Part shown: positions 1 to 8,646 of the stretch, piece after piece | Numbering within the stretch: position 1 is the first letter of the stretch | Layout of the letters: each line of letters opens with the position of its first letter | From: Stenotrophomonas nitritireducens | GTDB lineage: Bacteria; Pseudomonadota; Gammaproteobacteria; Xanthomonadales; Xanthomonadaceae | Length of the DNA: 64,000 nucleotides | Direction: 5' to 3' | Assembly (NCBI RefSeq): GCF_001700965.1 | Contig: NZ_CP016756.1 | Span: 4,268,501 to 4,332,500, forward strand | The notes under the pieces: generated by a model | Databases searched by the model: none | What the model was told of the DNA's origin: nothing | Seen by the model: the letters and a program-made list of their open reading frames with translations, nothing else | Made by a program: the position numbers and the translations under genes

Positions 1-626
1 GCGGGGGTTACAGCAGGCGCGGCCTGCAAGGCGACGGCGCCAGGTGCGGCACCGCCGTGAAGCTTGTCGAGCAGTGCTTCAAATTCGTCTTCGTCGATCA
101 GCCCGTCGTCGGCCTTGGCCGTGATGGGCTGGGCGCCGGGCGTGCCGCTGCCATGCAGTTCATTGAGCAACGCTTCGAATTCGTCTTCGCTGATCAGCTC
201 GCTGTCGCTGGCTGCGGCGGCAACCGGGGCGGCTGCCACCACCGGCGCGTTGCCGACATCGAACTGTGCGATCAGCGCGGCCGGTGCATGCTCCGGATCG
301 GTGCCGGAGGACACCGCATCGAGCATGGCCTGCAGCCAGTCCAGCGATTGCTGGGCGGCATCGAAATGATGCGCCAGCAGTTCGGCCTTGCCGGCGCGGG
401 CCATGCCCAGGGTTTCCTCGGCGGCGTGGCACAGCTCCACCATCGGATGGATCGCCAGAAAACCGGCGCCACCTTTGAGTGTGTGGAAGCCGCGGAACAC
501 GGCGTTGAGCTGCTCGCTATCGTGGGGCGCCTGTTCCAGCGTCACCAGCTGCTCGCCGAGGCGATCCAGGATCTCCTGCGCTTCGAGGATGAAGTCGGCG
601 GCGATGTCGTCGGCAAAAGCACTCAT
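1..626 (-). CDS. cheA: Chemotaxis histidine kinase CheA, N-terminal part (cut by window edge)
   Basis: CheA autophosphorylates at the chemoreceptor array and passes phosphate to CheY. Only about the first 208 residues are in the window. The start ATG is at 626-624, four bases after the cheZ stop. The N-terminus is a P1/HPt domain with the motif FHTLKGGAGF; His48 is the expected phosphorylation site, at the same number as in E. coli CheA. After an Ala/Pro linker come two copies of an acidic-hydrophobic motif, EDEFEALLNELHG (about residues 147-159) and EDEFEALLDKLHG (about 179-191), spaced 32 residues apart. These lie where a P2 or adaptor-docking region would be. The kinase and CheW-like domains lie beyond base 1. 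It is the last gene visible in the fliA-cheY-cheZ-cheA unit. Confidence 0.95.
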   Translation of the reverse strand, partial: MSAFADDIAADFILEAQEILDRLGEQLVTLEQAPHDSEQLNAVFRGFHTLKGGAGFLAIHPMVELCHAAEETLGMARAGKAELLAHHFDAAQQSLDWLQAMLDAVSSGTDPEHAPAALIAQFDVGNAPVVAAAPVAAAASDSELISEDEFEALLNELHGSGTPGAQPITAKADDGLIDEDEFEALLDKLHGGAAPGAVALQAAPAVTP

Positions 627-629
627 GGC

Positions 630-1250
630 TTACAGCCCCAGGTCCGAGAGCAGGTCGTCGGCATCGACCTGCGAGACGGCATGGCGGTCCAGACCGTTGA
701 CGGCTGGGCCGGCCAAGCCCTGGTTGCGGGCGTCTTCTTCCGGGGGCGGCAGACCGAGCGCACCAAAACCTTCATGCACGCGGCGGACGATGCCGACCAC
801 GCGACGGATGATCTGCCCGGTCAGGTCCTGGTAGCTCTGGGTCAGTGCTACCTCGGTGAGGTTGTGGCGGATGCGTTCGAGGATTTCGCCCTGATCGGCA
901 TTGAGCCCGTCGGCACGCAGGCGTTCGGTCAGCGCACGGCATTCCTCGGCCAGGTCCAGGGTGCGGTGGGTGGCCTGCTCGGTCATTTCCACCACGTGGT
1001 CCAGGCGCGCGCAGGCGTCGTCCAGCTCGCCGGCTTCACTGGGCACGCTGGGCAGTTCGCCCAGTGCCTGGCCCAACTCGCGCGCAAGCCGGCCCAGGCC
1101 GGACATCATCGGCTGGGTGCGCAAGGCGGCCAGCGCGTCGATTTCCCGGCGCCAGCCGGGCTCGTCACCGCTTTCCAGTGCGGCAAGTGCGTCCTGCAGG
1201 CGTTGCACCAGGGCCGATTTGTCGTTCAGGGCTTCCCCGAGGCCGTCCAT
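630..1250 (-). CDS. cheZ: Protein phosphatase CheZ
   Basis: CheZ dephosphorylates CheY-P and ends the flagellar switching signal. The 206-residue product is mostly helical and close to the usual family length. Near residues 135-145 it carries LTEVALTQSYQDLTGQIIRRV, with the Asp and Gln region that supplies the catalytic Gln in this family. The C-terminus is VDADDLLSDLGL, the typical amphipathic CheY-binding tail after a flexible linker. The start ATG overlaps the cheY stop by one base (TGATG), so the two are probably translated together. The 3' end lies four bases from cheA. Confidence 0.95.
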   Translation of the reverse strand: MDGLGEALNDKSALVQRLQDALAALESGDEPGWRREIDALAALRTQPMMSGLGRLARELGQALGELPSVPSEAGELDDACARLDHVVEMTEQATHRTLDLAEECRALTERLRADGLNADQGEILERIRHNLTEVALTQSYQDLTGQIIRRVVGIVRRVHEGFGALGLPPPEEDARNQGLAGPAVNGLDRHAVSQVDADDLLSDLGL

Positions 1251-1642
1251 CAGGCGCTCGCTGCCAGGCGTTCGAAAATCTTGCCGAGCTTTTCTTCCAG
1301 CGTCTGTGCGGTGAACGGTTTGATGATGTAGCCGTTCACGCCGCTCTGTGCGGCCTCGATGATCTGCTCGCGCTTGGCTTCAGCGGTGACCATCAATACC
1401 GGCAGGGTCTTGAGCTTGGCGTCGTTGCGGATCGCCTTGAGCAGCTCGATGCCGGTCATCACCGGCATGTTCCAGTCGGTGACCACGAAATCGAAGGACT
1501 GGCTCTGCAGCAGCGACAGCGCGGCATGCCCGTCCTCGGCTTCGGCGGTATTGGTGAAGCCCAGGTCGCCGAGCAGGTTCTTGACGATGCGACGCATCGT
1601 CGAGAAGTCGTCAACGATCAGGATGCGCATGTTCTTGTTCAA
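1250..1642 (-). CDS. cheY: Chemotaxis response regulator CheY (TTG start)
   Basis: CheY is a single-domain receiver that binds the flagellar motor when phosphorylated. The 130-residue product has the acidic pair Asp11-Asp12, phospho-acceptor Asp56 in TDWNMP, Thr86, Tyr105 and Lys108, all the residues needed for activity. The start is inferred to be TTG at 1642-1640: GAGG lies 8 bases upstream, while the internal ATG (residue 5, at 1630) would be about 20 bases away. It sits 13 bases after fliA and overlaps cheZ by one base, so it is transcribed with the flagellar sigma factor. Confidence 0.95.
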   Translation of the reverse strand: MNKNMRILIVDDFSTMRRIVKNLLGDLGFTNTAEAEDGHAALSLLQSQSFDFVVTDWNMPVMTGIELLKAIRNDAKLKTLPVLMVTAEAKREQIIEAAQSGVNGYIIKPFTAQTLEEKLGKIFERLAASA

Positions 1643-1655
1643 AAGACTTTCCTCT

Positions 1656-2405
1656 TCATGGTTCCTCGAGGCCGGCGTCGGCCGCCTCGAAAATCTTCAG
1701 CCGCCCGCGCAGGCGCAGCATGGCTTGGCCGTGGATCTGACAGACGCGGGATTCGCTTACGCCCAATACCGCGCCGATTTCCTTCAGGTTCAATTCCTGC
1801 TCGTAGTACAGCGACAGCACCAGCTGTTCGCGCTCGGGCAGCTGGCCGATGGCCTTGCCCAGCTCGGCACCGAACTGGCTGCGCTCCAACACCTGCTGCG
1901 GATTGGGGCCGCCTGTGGTCGGGGTATCCAGTTCGCCCTGGTCTTCGATGCGCGACTCCAGGCTCAGCACCTGGCCGCGCGAGGCGTCTTCGACCAGCCG
2001 CATGTAATCAGGCAGCGGCAGCTCCATTGCTTCAGCCACTTCGCTGGCGCTGGCCGAACGACCGGTGCTCTGCTCCAGGCGGCGGATGGTGGCAGCAGCG
2101 TCACGGGCACGGCGGTGCACCGAGCGCGGCACCCAGTCGCCACGGCGGATCTCATCGATCATCGAGCCGCGGATGCGGATCGAGGCATAGGTTTCGAACG
2201 AGGCGCCCTGTTCGGCGTCGTAGCTGCGCGAGGCTTCGATCAGGCCCATCATGCCGGCCTGGATCAGGTCGTCGACCTCGACGCTGGCCGGCAGGCGCGC
2301 GGCCAGGTGGTGGGCGATGCGGCGGACCAGGTCGGCGTGGCGGGCGATGCAGTCGTTGGCCGCGCTGCGCTGGACCTCCCGGTATTGGGCGGCTGCATTG
2401 TTCAT
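1656..2405 (-). CDS. fliA: Flagellar sigma factor FliA (sigma-28)
   Basis: Sigma-28 directs transcription of late flagellar and chemotaxis genes and is held by FlgM until the hook is complete. The 249-residue protein matches the family length. It shows region 2 ([18 protein letters not shown] and the [18 protein letters not shown] stretch), region 3 ([13 protein letters not shown]) and the region 4 helix-turn-helix ([21 protein letters not shown]). Its ATG overlaps the flhG stop by four bases (ATGA). Confidence 0.97.
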   Translation of the reverse strand: MNNAAAQYREVQRSAANDCIARHADLVRRIAHHLAARLPASVEVDDLIQAGMMGLIEASRSYDAEQGASFETYASIRIRGSMIDEIRRGDWVPRSVHRRARDAAATIRRLEQSTGRSASASEVAEAMELPLPDYMRLVEDASRGQVLSLESRIEDQGELDTPTTGGPNPQQVLERSQFGAELGKAIGQLPEREQLVLSLYYEQELNLKEIGAVLGVSESRVCQIHGQAMLRLRGRLKIFEAADAGLEEP

Positions 2406-3286
2406 GCCTTCACCTTCTGCTGGATGATGCGTTCCAGGAAGAACTCAACGCCGCCGCGCGGGGCGGTTGGGGCTTGCCAGCGCGCGGTGCGACGGGCGAT
2501 TTCGTTGATGGCCAGCGAGGCTGGCGCGGAAGGGTAGAGCTTGACCACCGGCTGCTGGCGCTGCACCGACAGCCGCAGCCAGTCGTCCTGTGGCACGCAG
2601 CCCAGGTAGTTCAGCGAGACATCGATCAGGAATTTCTCGCAGACCCGCACCAGCTTTTCGTACAGGGCGCGGCCTTCGTTCGGGTCGCGGACCATGTTGG
2701 CCACGACCTGGATGCGGTCCACGCCGCGCTCGCGCGAGAGCACCTTGATCAGTGCGTAGGCGTCGGTGATGGAGGCCGGCTCGTCACAGACCACCACCAC
2801 GGTGTCCTGCGCGGCCTGGCAGAACGTCAACACGCTGTCGGTGATGCCGGCGGCGGTGTCGATGATCATCACGTCGAGGTCGCGCTCGAGCTCGGAGAAC
2901 ACATTGACCAGGCCGACATGCTCGGCCGGCTGAAGTTCAGCCATGTGCCGGCGGCCGGACGCGGCCGGCACCACCAGCACGCCGTTCGGGCCTTCGATGA
3001 TGACTTCTTCCAGCGTCGCGCGCCCGGCGACCAGGTCGGCCAGGGTGTGCTTGGGCTGCAGGCCCAGGACCACGTCGATGTTGGCCAGGCCCAGGTCGGC
3101 GTCCAGCAGCAGCGTACGTTTGCCCATGCCCGCCAGTGCCACGGCCAGATTGGCCGAGACATTGGTTTTGCCCACACCGCCCTTGCCGCCGGTCACCGCG
3201 ATGGTGCGTACCGGGCCGGCCGGTTCGTGTCGGGTCGCCGACAGCGGGAAGGTGTTGGTCAGCTTGGCGTACTCACGCGACTGCAT
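2402..3286 (-). CDS. flhG: Flagellar number regulator FlhG (FleN), MinD-like ATPase
   Basis: FlhG is a ParA/MinD-type ATPase that limits the number of polar flagella, acting with FlhF and on FleQ in polar flagellates. The 294-residue product carries the deviant Walker A motif GGKGGVGKTNVSANLA near residue 33, a second conserved stretch LLLDADLGLANIDVVLGL, and MIIDTAAGI as Walker B. The amphipathic C-terminus ([12 protein letters not shown]) fits a membrane-targeting helix, by inference. It starts inside the end of flhF with a 14-base overlap and overlaps fliA by four bases. Confidence 0.95.
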   Translation of the reverse strand: MQSREYAKLTNTFPLSATRHEPAGPVRTIAVTGGKGGVGKTNVSANLAVALAGMGKRTLLLDADLGLANIDVVLGLQPKHTLADLVAGRATLEEVIIEGPNGVLVVPAASGRRHMAELQPAEHVGLVNVFSELERDLDVMIIDTAAGITDSVLTFCQAAQDTVVVVCDEPASITDAYALIKVLSRERGVDRIQVVANMVRDPNEGRALYEKLVRVCEKFLIDVSLNYLGCVPQDDWLRLSVQRQQPVVKLYPSAPASLAINEIARRTARWQAPTAPRGGVEFFLERIIQQKVKA

Positions 3287-5126
3287 TGTTCAACTCCGGG
3301 TTGCAGGGCATATCGGCCGCGCGGCGCAAATCTTCAAGGCGAAGTACGAGATTTGCGGCAGAGGCCCGATAAAGGTCTTCCGGGACGTCCTGGCCGTCGG
3401 TCACCCAGGTGATCGGCAGGCGGTGATCGACCGCCACCGACAGGGCCGAACCGAAGCGGCCGGTCTCGTCCAGCTTGGTCAGCACCACGCCCTGCGGATT
3501 GGCGGCGCTGAAGCGGCGCACCACTTCGTCCATGTCCTGGAAGGCGGTGTTGGCGGGCAGCACCAGCAGGGTGCGGATCTGGCCGGCGGCGCGCAGCCAC
3601 TGCAGCTGGGCGGTGAGGGCGCGGTCGCGCTGGCCCAGGCCGGCGGTGTCGATCAGCACCAGCTTGTAGTCGGCCAGTTTCTGCAGCAGCTGGTTCAGAT
3701 CGGTGCCGCTGTTGGCCTCGTGCACGGCGATGCCGAGCTGGCGGCCAAAGCCGTAGAGCTGCTCGCGGGCGCCGATGCGCTGGGTATCGGTGGTGACCAG
3801 GGCTACGTCGCGGGCGGCATGGGCTTCGGCAAAACGCGAGGCCAGCTTGGCGATGGTGGTGGTCTTGCCGGCGCCGGTGGGGCCAACCAGGGCGATGATG
3901 CCACCGGTTTCCATCGGGTCGACCGGGGCAATCGGCAGCTTCTTGGAAATCAGCCCCAGCATCAGGCCGCGGGCACGGCTGGGATCAATGTCGGCCGGAA
4001 TCTGGGTGGCGACGTCGCGGGCGAGGCCGGCGTCGAAGCCGTACTCATCCATCAGGTCCAGCGCATTGGCGCGCACCGCGCTGCCACGCAGGCGTTCGTC
4101 GGTGAAGCGGTTCATCTCGCGCTCGATCAGGTGGCGCATGCCGGCCACTTCCTGGCGCAGCTGGCTGAGTTGTTCGTTGTCGCGGGCGGCCACGGCCGGA
4201 CTGGTCGGCACGGGACTCAGTGCTGCAGTGGCAGCTGCCGCAACCGGCGCGCCAGGCTGCATGGTCGCATGCAGCGGCTGGGCGGGTTCCACCACGGTAA
4301 CGGGAGCTGCCACTGGCGCAACGGCGGCGGCTGCAACCAGGGCATCGCTGGATGGGGCGTGCATCGCGGCCGCAGCCGGCAAGGCCGGTGCGGCGACGGG
4401 CGGCGCGCGGGTCGGCTCGGGCAGCGGCGGATCGATCACGAAGCGGGCACGCTCAACCGGTGCCGGCGGTGCGATGGTGACGGCGGCAATGGCGTCGGCA
4501 AAGCTGGCCTGCGCGGTGCTGGCTGCGACCGGTGCCGGCGCAAGCGGTGCGATGGCGGCGCCGCTGCCGGCAGGACGGAATGCCGGCACCACCGGCAGTT
4601 CGTCGGCGCTGGCCGGCTGGGTGGCAAACAGGCTCTGTGCGACGGCTGGCTGGCGCGGTGCGGCCGGTTCAACCTCAGCCGAGCGCAGCAGGCCGGCGAA
4701 GCGGCTGCCCGGTGCCAGGTCAACGCTGCTGTCGATGGAGCGGCCGGTAGCGCCCACCGCCGAGCGCGCCAGTGCGGCGACGGCCGAGGTGGTGGCGGTG
4801 ACCGGTTCCGGCTCCGGCGTCTTGCGGCGGGTCATCGCGGCCATGATGGCTTCGGCGGCACTGCGCGGCTTGGCCGGTGCCGGCGGGGCCGGGCGGGTCG
4901 CTTCCAATGCCTGCTGTACCGCGGTTTCGTCGTAGTGTGCGGCCGCCACGATCTCGACACCTTCCTCGATCCGTCGATTGGACAGGATCACGGCATCGGG
5001 ACCGTGTTCTTTGCGCACGAGGTTCATGGCGGTGCGCATGTCAGCGGCGACGAAACGTTTGATCTTCATGCTTTGGTACCGGGAGTGGGGTTGCGGTGAA
5101 GGAGGGGCGTTGGCGATGTCATACAT
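3273..5126 (-). CDS. flhF: Flagellar GTPase FlhF (SRP-type)
   Basis: FlhF is an SRP-family GTPase that places the flagellum at the cell pole. The C-terminal NG domain has the P-loop VGPTGAGKTTTIAKLA, DTAGLGQRD and the TKLDE specificity motif. Between the conserved N-terminal block (MKIKRFVAADMRTAM) and the NG domain lies a long Ala/Pro-rich B region of roughly 230 residues. Start choice is uncertain. ATG at 5126 has AAGGAG 11 bases upstream and adds a 19-residue Pro-rich leader. ATG at 5069 begins directly at the family-conserved MKIKRF but has no visible ribosome binding site. It lies 97 bases after flhA. Confidence 0.93.
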   Translation of the reverse strand: MYDIANAPPSPQPHSRYQSMKIKRFVAADMRTAMNLVRKEHGPDAVILSNRRIEEGVEIVAAAHYDETAVQQALEATRPAPPAPAKPRSAAEAIMAAMTRRKTPEPEPVTATTSAVAALARSAVGATGRSIDSSVDLAPGSRFAGLLRSAEVEPAAPRQPAVAQSLFATQPASADELPVVPAFRPAGSGAAIAPLAPAPVAASTAQASFADAIAAVTIAPPAPVERARFVIDPPLPEPTRAPPVAAPALPAAAAMHAPSSDALVAAAAVAPVAAPVTVVEPAQPLHATMQPGAPVAAAATAALSPVPTSPAVAARDNEQLSQLRQEVAGMRHLIEREMNRFTDERLRGSAVRANALDLMDEYGFDAGLARDVATQIPADIDPSRARGLMLGLISKKLPIAPVDPMETGGIIALVGPTGAGKTTTIAKLASRFAEAHAARDVALVTTDTQRIGAREQLYGFGRQLGIAVHEANSGTDLNQLLQKLADYKLVLIDTAGLGQRDRALTAQLQWLRAAGQIRTLLVLPANTAFQDMDEVVRRFSAANPQGVVLTKLDETGRFGSALSVAVDHRLPITWVTDGQDVPEDLYRASAANLVLRLEDLRRAADMPCNPELNNAVA

Positions 5127-5223
5127 GGCGTGGCGGGCTCCTTCTTGCGGAATGGGTGCGGGCTGCAGCTGGTGTCTGGTTTCCGTCGCCGGCTGGGCGG
5201 CCGGCGTCGGTTTTCGGCGTGCC

Positions 5224-7332
5224 TCAGCTGATCGTGCCGACCAGCTTCAGGCGTTTGTCTTCCGGCACTTCGCTGTAGGCCAGGACCGACAGCGAGGGAA
5301 CGCTGTGGCGGACCAGGCGCGCCAGCGCGGCGCGGACCGGGGCCGGTACCAGCACAACCGCAGGCTCGTTGCGGGCCTCCTGCTTGCCGACACATTCGGC
5401 AAGACTCTGGTGGAGGCGTTCGGCGAGACCGGGTTCCAGTGCGGCACCATTGCCTTGTGTTGACTCCTGCAAGACCCGTTCCAATTGCGGGTTGAGGGTG
5501 AACACCGGCAGCTCCGGCGAGGAGCCGGCGATTTCCTGCACGATGAAGCGGCCCAGGGTGTTGCGTACTGCGGCGGTGAGCGCGGCCGGATCCTGAGTGA
5601 CTGGTGCGGCTTCGACCAGCGCCTCGGCGATCTTGCGCAGCTGGCGGATCGGGATGCGTTCGACCAGCAGGTTCTGCAGCACGCGCGCCACGGTGGACAG
5701 CGGCAATGCCTTGGGCGAGAGGTCTTCGGCCAGCTTGGGCGCGCTCTTGGCCAGGGTGGCCAGCAGCTGCTGCACTTCCTCGTGGCCCAGCAGTTCCGGC
5801 GCGTGCTCGCGGATCAGGTGCGACAGATGGGTGGCCACAACCGTAGCCGGGTCGACCACGGTGTAACCCAGCGATTCGGCGTGGGCGCGCTGGTGCGGCT
5901 GGATCCAGGTGGCATCCAGGCCGAACGCCGGGTCCTTGCCGGCGATGCCGTCAAGCTTGCCCATGGCGCTGCCCGGGTCCAGTGCGAGCTCGCGATCCGG
6001 GTGGATGTCAGCGGTACTGACCGGCACGCCATGGATCAGCAGGCGGTAATGGGTGGCCGGCAGTTCCAGGTTGTCGCGGATATGCACCGGCGGGATCAGG
6101 AAGCCCATGTCCTGGGTGAGCTTGCGGCGCACGCCCTTGATCCGCGCCATCAGTTCGCCGCCTTGGGTCTTGTCCACCAGCGGAATCAGCCGGTAACCGA
6201 CTTCCAGGCCCAACGGGTCCACCGGCCGCAGTTCGTCCCAGGTCAGTTCGGCGGTCGGGGCCGGTTGCGGCTGGCCCAGTGCGTTCATGCCGCCTTCGGT
6301 GGCCGCAGTGGCGCTGGCTGCCGCGTTGGCAGCAGCGCTGGTTTCACGTTTCCACAGTTTCCAGGCAATGAAGCCCAGAATCACTGCCAGGCTGAGGAAG
6401 GCAAGGTTGGGCATGCCCGGCACCAGGCCGACCAGGCCGATGATGCCGGCGGTGATGGCAAGTGCGCGGTACTGGCCGAACACCTGGCCCATCATCGCCT
6501 CGCTCATATCCTGCGAGCGCGAGGCACGGGTGACCAGCATGGCCACGGCGCTGGAGACCAGCAGGGCCGGCAGCTGCGCCACCAGACCGTCACCGATCGA
6601 CAGCAGCGTATACGTGGCGGCAGCGTCACCGAAGGCCATGTCATGCTGCAGCACGCCCACGGCCAGGCCGCCGAGCATGTTGATGAAAAGAATCAGGATG
6701 CCGGCGATGGCATCGCCACGGATGAACTTGCTGGCGCCGTCCATCGCGCCGTAGAAGTCGGCTTCCTCGCGCACTTCTTCGCGGCGCAGCTTGGCTTCTT
6801 CACGCGTCAGCAAACCGGCGTTGAGGTCGGCGTCGATCGCCATCTGCTTGCCGGGCATGGCGTCCAGGATGAAACGCGCGGTCACTTCCGACACGCGCCC
6901 GGCACCCTTGGTGATGACCACGAAGTTGATGATGGTCAGGATGGCGAACACCACGATGCCGACCGCATAGTTGCCACCGATCACGAACTCGCCGAACGCG
7001 GCGATCACCTTGCCGGCGGCGTCATGCCCGTTCTGGCCGTTGAGCAGGATCACCCGGGTCGAGGCCACGTTCAGCGCCAGCCGCAGCATCGTGGTGACCA
7101 GCAACACGATCGGGAAGATGGTGAAATCCAGTGGCCGCCGCACATACACCACGGCCAGCAGCACCAGCATCGAGATGGCGATGTTGAGGGTGAACAGCGC
7201 GTCCAGCACCGGCGCGGCCAGGGGCACCACCACCATTGCCAGCAGTGCCAGCACGATCAACGGCGCGCCCAGCCCGTGGCGCAGCATGTCCAGTGCGCGG
7301 CGTGCGGAGAAGCCGGAAGTCTGGCTGCTCAT
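5224..7332 (-). CDS. flhA: Flagellar export gate protein FlhA
   Basis: FlhA is the largest membrane component of the flagellar type III export gate and the docking platform for export chaperones. At 702 residues it has full family length. The N-terminal half has about eight membrane segments; the conserved FHIPEP-region equivalent is visible as RRPLDFTIFPIVLLVTT, followed by LNVASTRVIL. The C-terminal half is the cytosolic domain (VGYRLIPLVD onward). The start ATG overlaps the flhB stop by four bases, which supports an flhB-flhA transcript. Confidence 0.97.
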   Translation of the reverse strand: MSSQTSGFSARRALDMLRHGLGAPLIVLALLAMVVVPLAAPVLDALFTLNIAISMLVLLAVVYVRRPLDFTIFPIVLLVTTMLRLALNVASTRVILLNGQNGHDAAGKVIAAFGEFVIGGNYAVGIVVFAILTIINFVVITKGAGRVSEVTARFILDAMPGKQMAIDADLNAGLLTREEAKLRREEVREEADFYGAMDGASKFIRGDAIAGILILFINMLGGLAVGVLQHDMAFGDAAATYTLLSIGDGLVAQLPALLVSSAVAMLVTRASRSQDMSEAMMGQVFGQYRALAITAGIIGLVGLVPGMPNLAFLSLAVILGFIAWKLWKRETSAAANAAASATAATEGGMNALGQPQPAPTAELTWDELRPVDPLGLEVGYRLIPLVDKTQGGELMARIKGVRRKLTQDMGFLIPPVHIRDNLELPATHYRLLIHGVPVSTADIHPDRELALDPGSAMGKLDGIAGKDPAFGLDATWIQPHQRAHAESLGYTVVDPATVVATHLSHLIREHAPELLGHEEVQQLLATLAKSAPKLAEDLSPKALPLSTVARVLQNLLVERIPIRQLRKIAEALVEAAPVTQDPAALTAAVRNTLGRFIVQEIAGSSPELPVFTLNPQLERVLQESTQGNGAALEPGLAERLHQSLAECVGKQEARNEPAVVLVPAPVRAALARLVRHSVPSLSVLAYSEVPEDKRLKLVGTIS

Positions 7333-8459
7333 CGGGCGTCTCCCTTGCCGAATTCATCGATATCGATGGACGCCATCTGCGGCATCGGGCCGGTGCGCCA
7401 TTGGCGCAGCTGGTAGACATAGGACAGGACAAGGGCAACAGCCGAATACAGTCTCACGGGGATTTCCTTGCCAAGTTGGCTTTCCCGATACAAGGCCCGT
7501 GCCAAAGGCGGTGCCGAGACGATGGCGACCTTGTTGCCGTCGGCCACCTGGCGGATGCGCAGGGCCATTTCATCGACACCGCGGGCGACCACCGTGGGGG
7601 CGTTCATGCGCCCGCTCTCGTACTTGAGGGCAACCGCATAGTGTGTGGGGTTGACCAGGACCACGTCGGCGGTAGGCACGGCCTCGTTCATCCGGCGCTG
7701 CGACAGCTGCATCTGCATCTGCCGGATGCGGCCCTTGACCTCGGGGCTGCCCTCGCTTTCCTTCATCTCGCGGCGCAGCTCTTCGCGGGTCATCTTCAGC
7801 TTCCGCAGCCAGTTCCACTTCTGGTACGGCGCATCGATGGCGGCCAGCAGCGCCATGGCGCCGGCGGTGGCCAGCAGGAGCTTGAGGGTGAAACCCAGGC
7901 CGCGGCCGATGGCGCTTTCCAGCGGCAGATGCAGTAGCCCGCGCAGGGCATCCACACCGTGCCAGATGCACAGGCCGGCGGCAGTGCCCACAAAGACCAC
8001 GCGCAGCAGCGATTTGACCAGCTCGGCCAAGGCCTCGGGGCCGACCAGGCGCTTGATCCCGCTCATCGGGTTCATGCGGTTGAAGTCCGGCATCATCGCC
8101 TTGCTGGAAAACCGCAGCCCCCCCATCAGCACCGGGGCGATGAAACCGGCGGCCAGGCACACGAGCAGCAACGGAGTAAAGGCCAGCATCAGCTGCAGCA
8201 GCATCCAGCCGGCGTGGCCGAACAGGGCGTTCGGGGTGTCCAGCAGGCCGGGTTCGGGCGAAAGCGCGGCCTTCATCCATTGCCGTGCCGAACCGCCCAT
8301 GGAGTCAGACATCGCATACAGCGCCAGCACCGCGGCGACGAAGACAGCAGCGGTGGCCAGCTCGCGTGAACGCGGGATGTTGCCTTGCTCGCGGGCTTCG
8401 CGCAGGCGTTTTTCGGTGGGGAGTTCGGTTTTTTCCCCGGCCTGTTCGTTTTCTGACAT
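7329..8459 (-). CDS. flhB: Flagellar export switch protein FlhB
   Basis: FlhB sits in the export gate and switches substrate specificity from hook to filament after cleaving itself. The 376-residue protein begins MSENEQAGEKTELPT, typical of the family. It has four membrane helices and a cytosolic tail with the autocleavage motif NPTH at residues 270-273. A longer reading frame upstream would need a TTG start with no ribosome binding site, so ATG at 8459 is chosen. A sigma-54-type promoter lies 35-50 bases upstream. It overlaps flhA by four bases. Confidence 0.96.
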   Translation of the reverse strand: MSENEQAGEKTELPTEKRLREAREQGNIPRSRELATAAVFVAAVLALYAMSDSMGGSARQWMKAALSPEPGLLDTPNALFGHAGWMLLQLMLAFTPLLLVCLAAGFIAPVLMGGLRFSSKAMMPDFNRMNPMSGIKRLVGPEALAELVKSLLRVVFVGTAAGLCIWHGVDALRGLLHLPLESAIGRGLGFTLKLLLATAGAMALLAAIDAPYQKWNWLRKLKMTREELRREMKESEGSPEVKGRIRQMQMQLSQRRMNEAVPTADVVLVNPTHYAVALKYESGRMNAPTVVARGVDEMALRIRQVADGNKVAIVSAPPLARALYRESQLGKEIPVRLYSAVALVLSYVYQLRQWRTGPMPQMASIDIDEFGKGDAR

Positions 8460-8493
8460 TGCCTGGCATGGAAGAAGGGTTCTTCCAGGGCCG

Positions 8494-8509
8494 TGCAAAA
8501 ATCATTCCA
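8494..8509 (-). promoter_or_regulatory. Sigma-54 promoter for flhBA
   Basis: Reading the minus strand, TGGAATGATTTTTGCA matches the RpoN consensus TGGCACG-N4-TTGCW at 10 of the 12 defined positions, with the essential GG (-24) and GC (-12) intact at the right spacing. The expected start of transcription is about 23 bases before the flhB ATG. RpoN control of middle flagellar genes is established in polar flagellates; activity here is inferred. Confidence 0.65.
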
Positions 8510-8522
8510 AACCAGGGTTTGG

Positions 8523-8640
8523 GTAGTGCCGAGCCATGCTCGGCAAGGGGCTTTGCCGATAAAGCCCTTGCCGAGCATGGCTCGGCACTACAGATTGGGC
8601 TTTACCGGGAATGCCCCTGCCGAGCGTGGCTCGGCACTAC
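8523..8640. repeat. Three SMAG palindromes upstream of flhB
   Basis: One copy in forward orientation starts GTAGTGCCGAGCCATGCTCG at 8523. Two inverted copies follow at 8569-8591 and 8618-8640, each ending CACTAC. Each is about 23 bases, an imperfect palindrome with the GTAG head typical of SMAG elements. The first two face each other and could fold as a long hairpin. They fill the space between the GGDEF-EAL gene and the flhB promoter. Confidence 0.85.
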
Positions 8641-8646
8641 GGGGCT

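Noticed and set aside
1064..3412. 782-codon plus-strand frame opposite cheZ-cheY-fliA-flhG
   Set aside because: Arg/Gly/Pro-rich antisense translation; the minus strand holds recognised flagellar genes with intact motifs.
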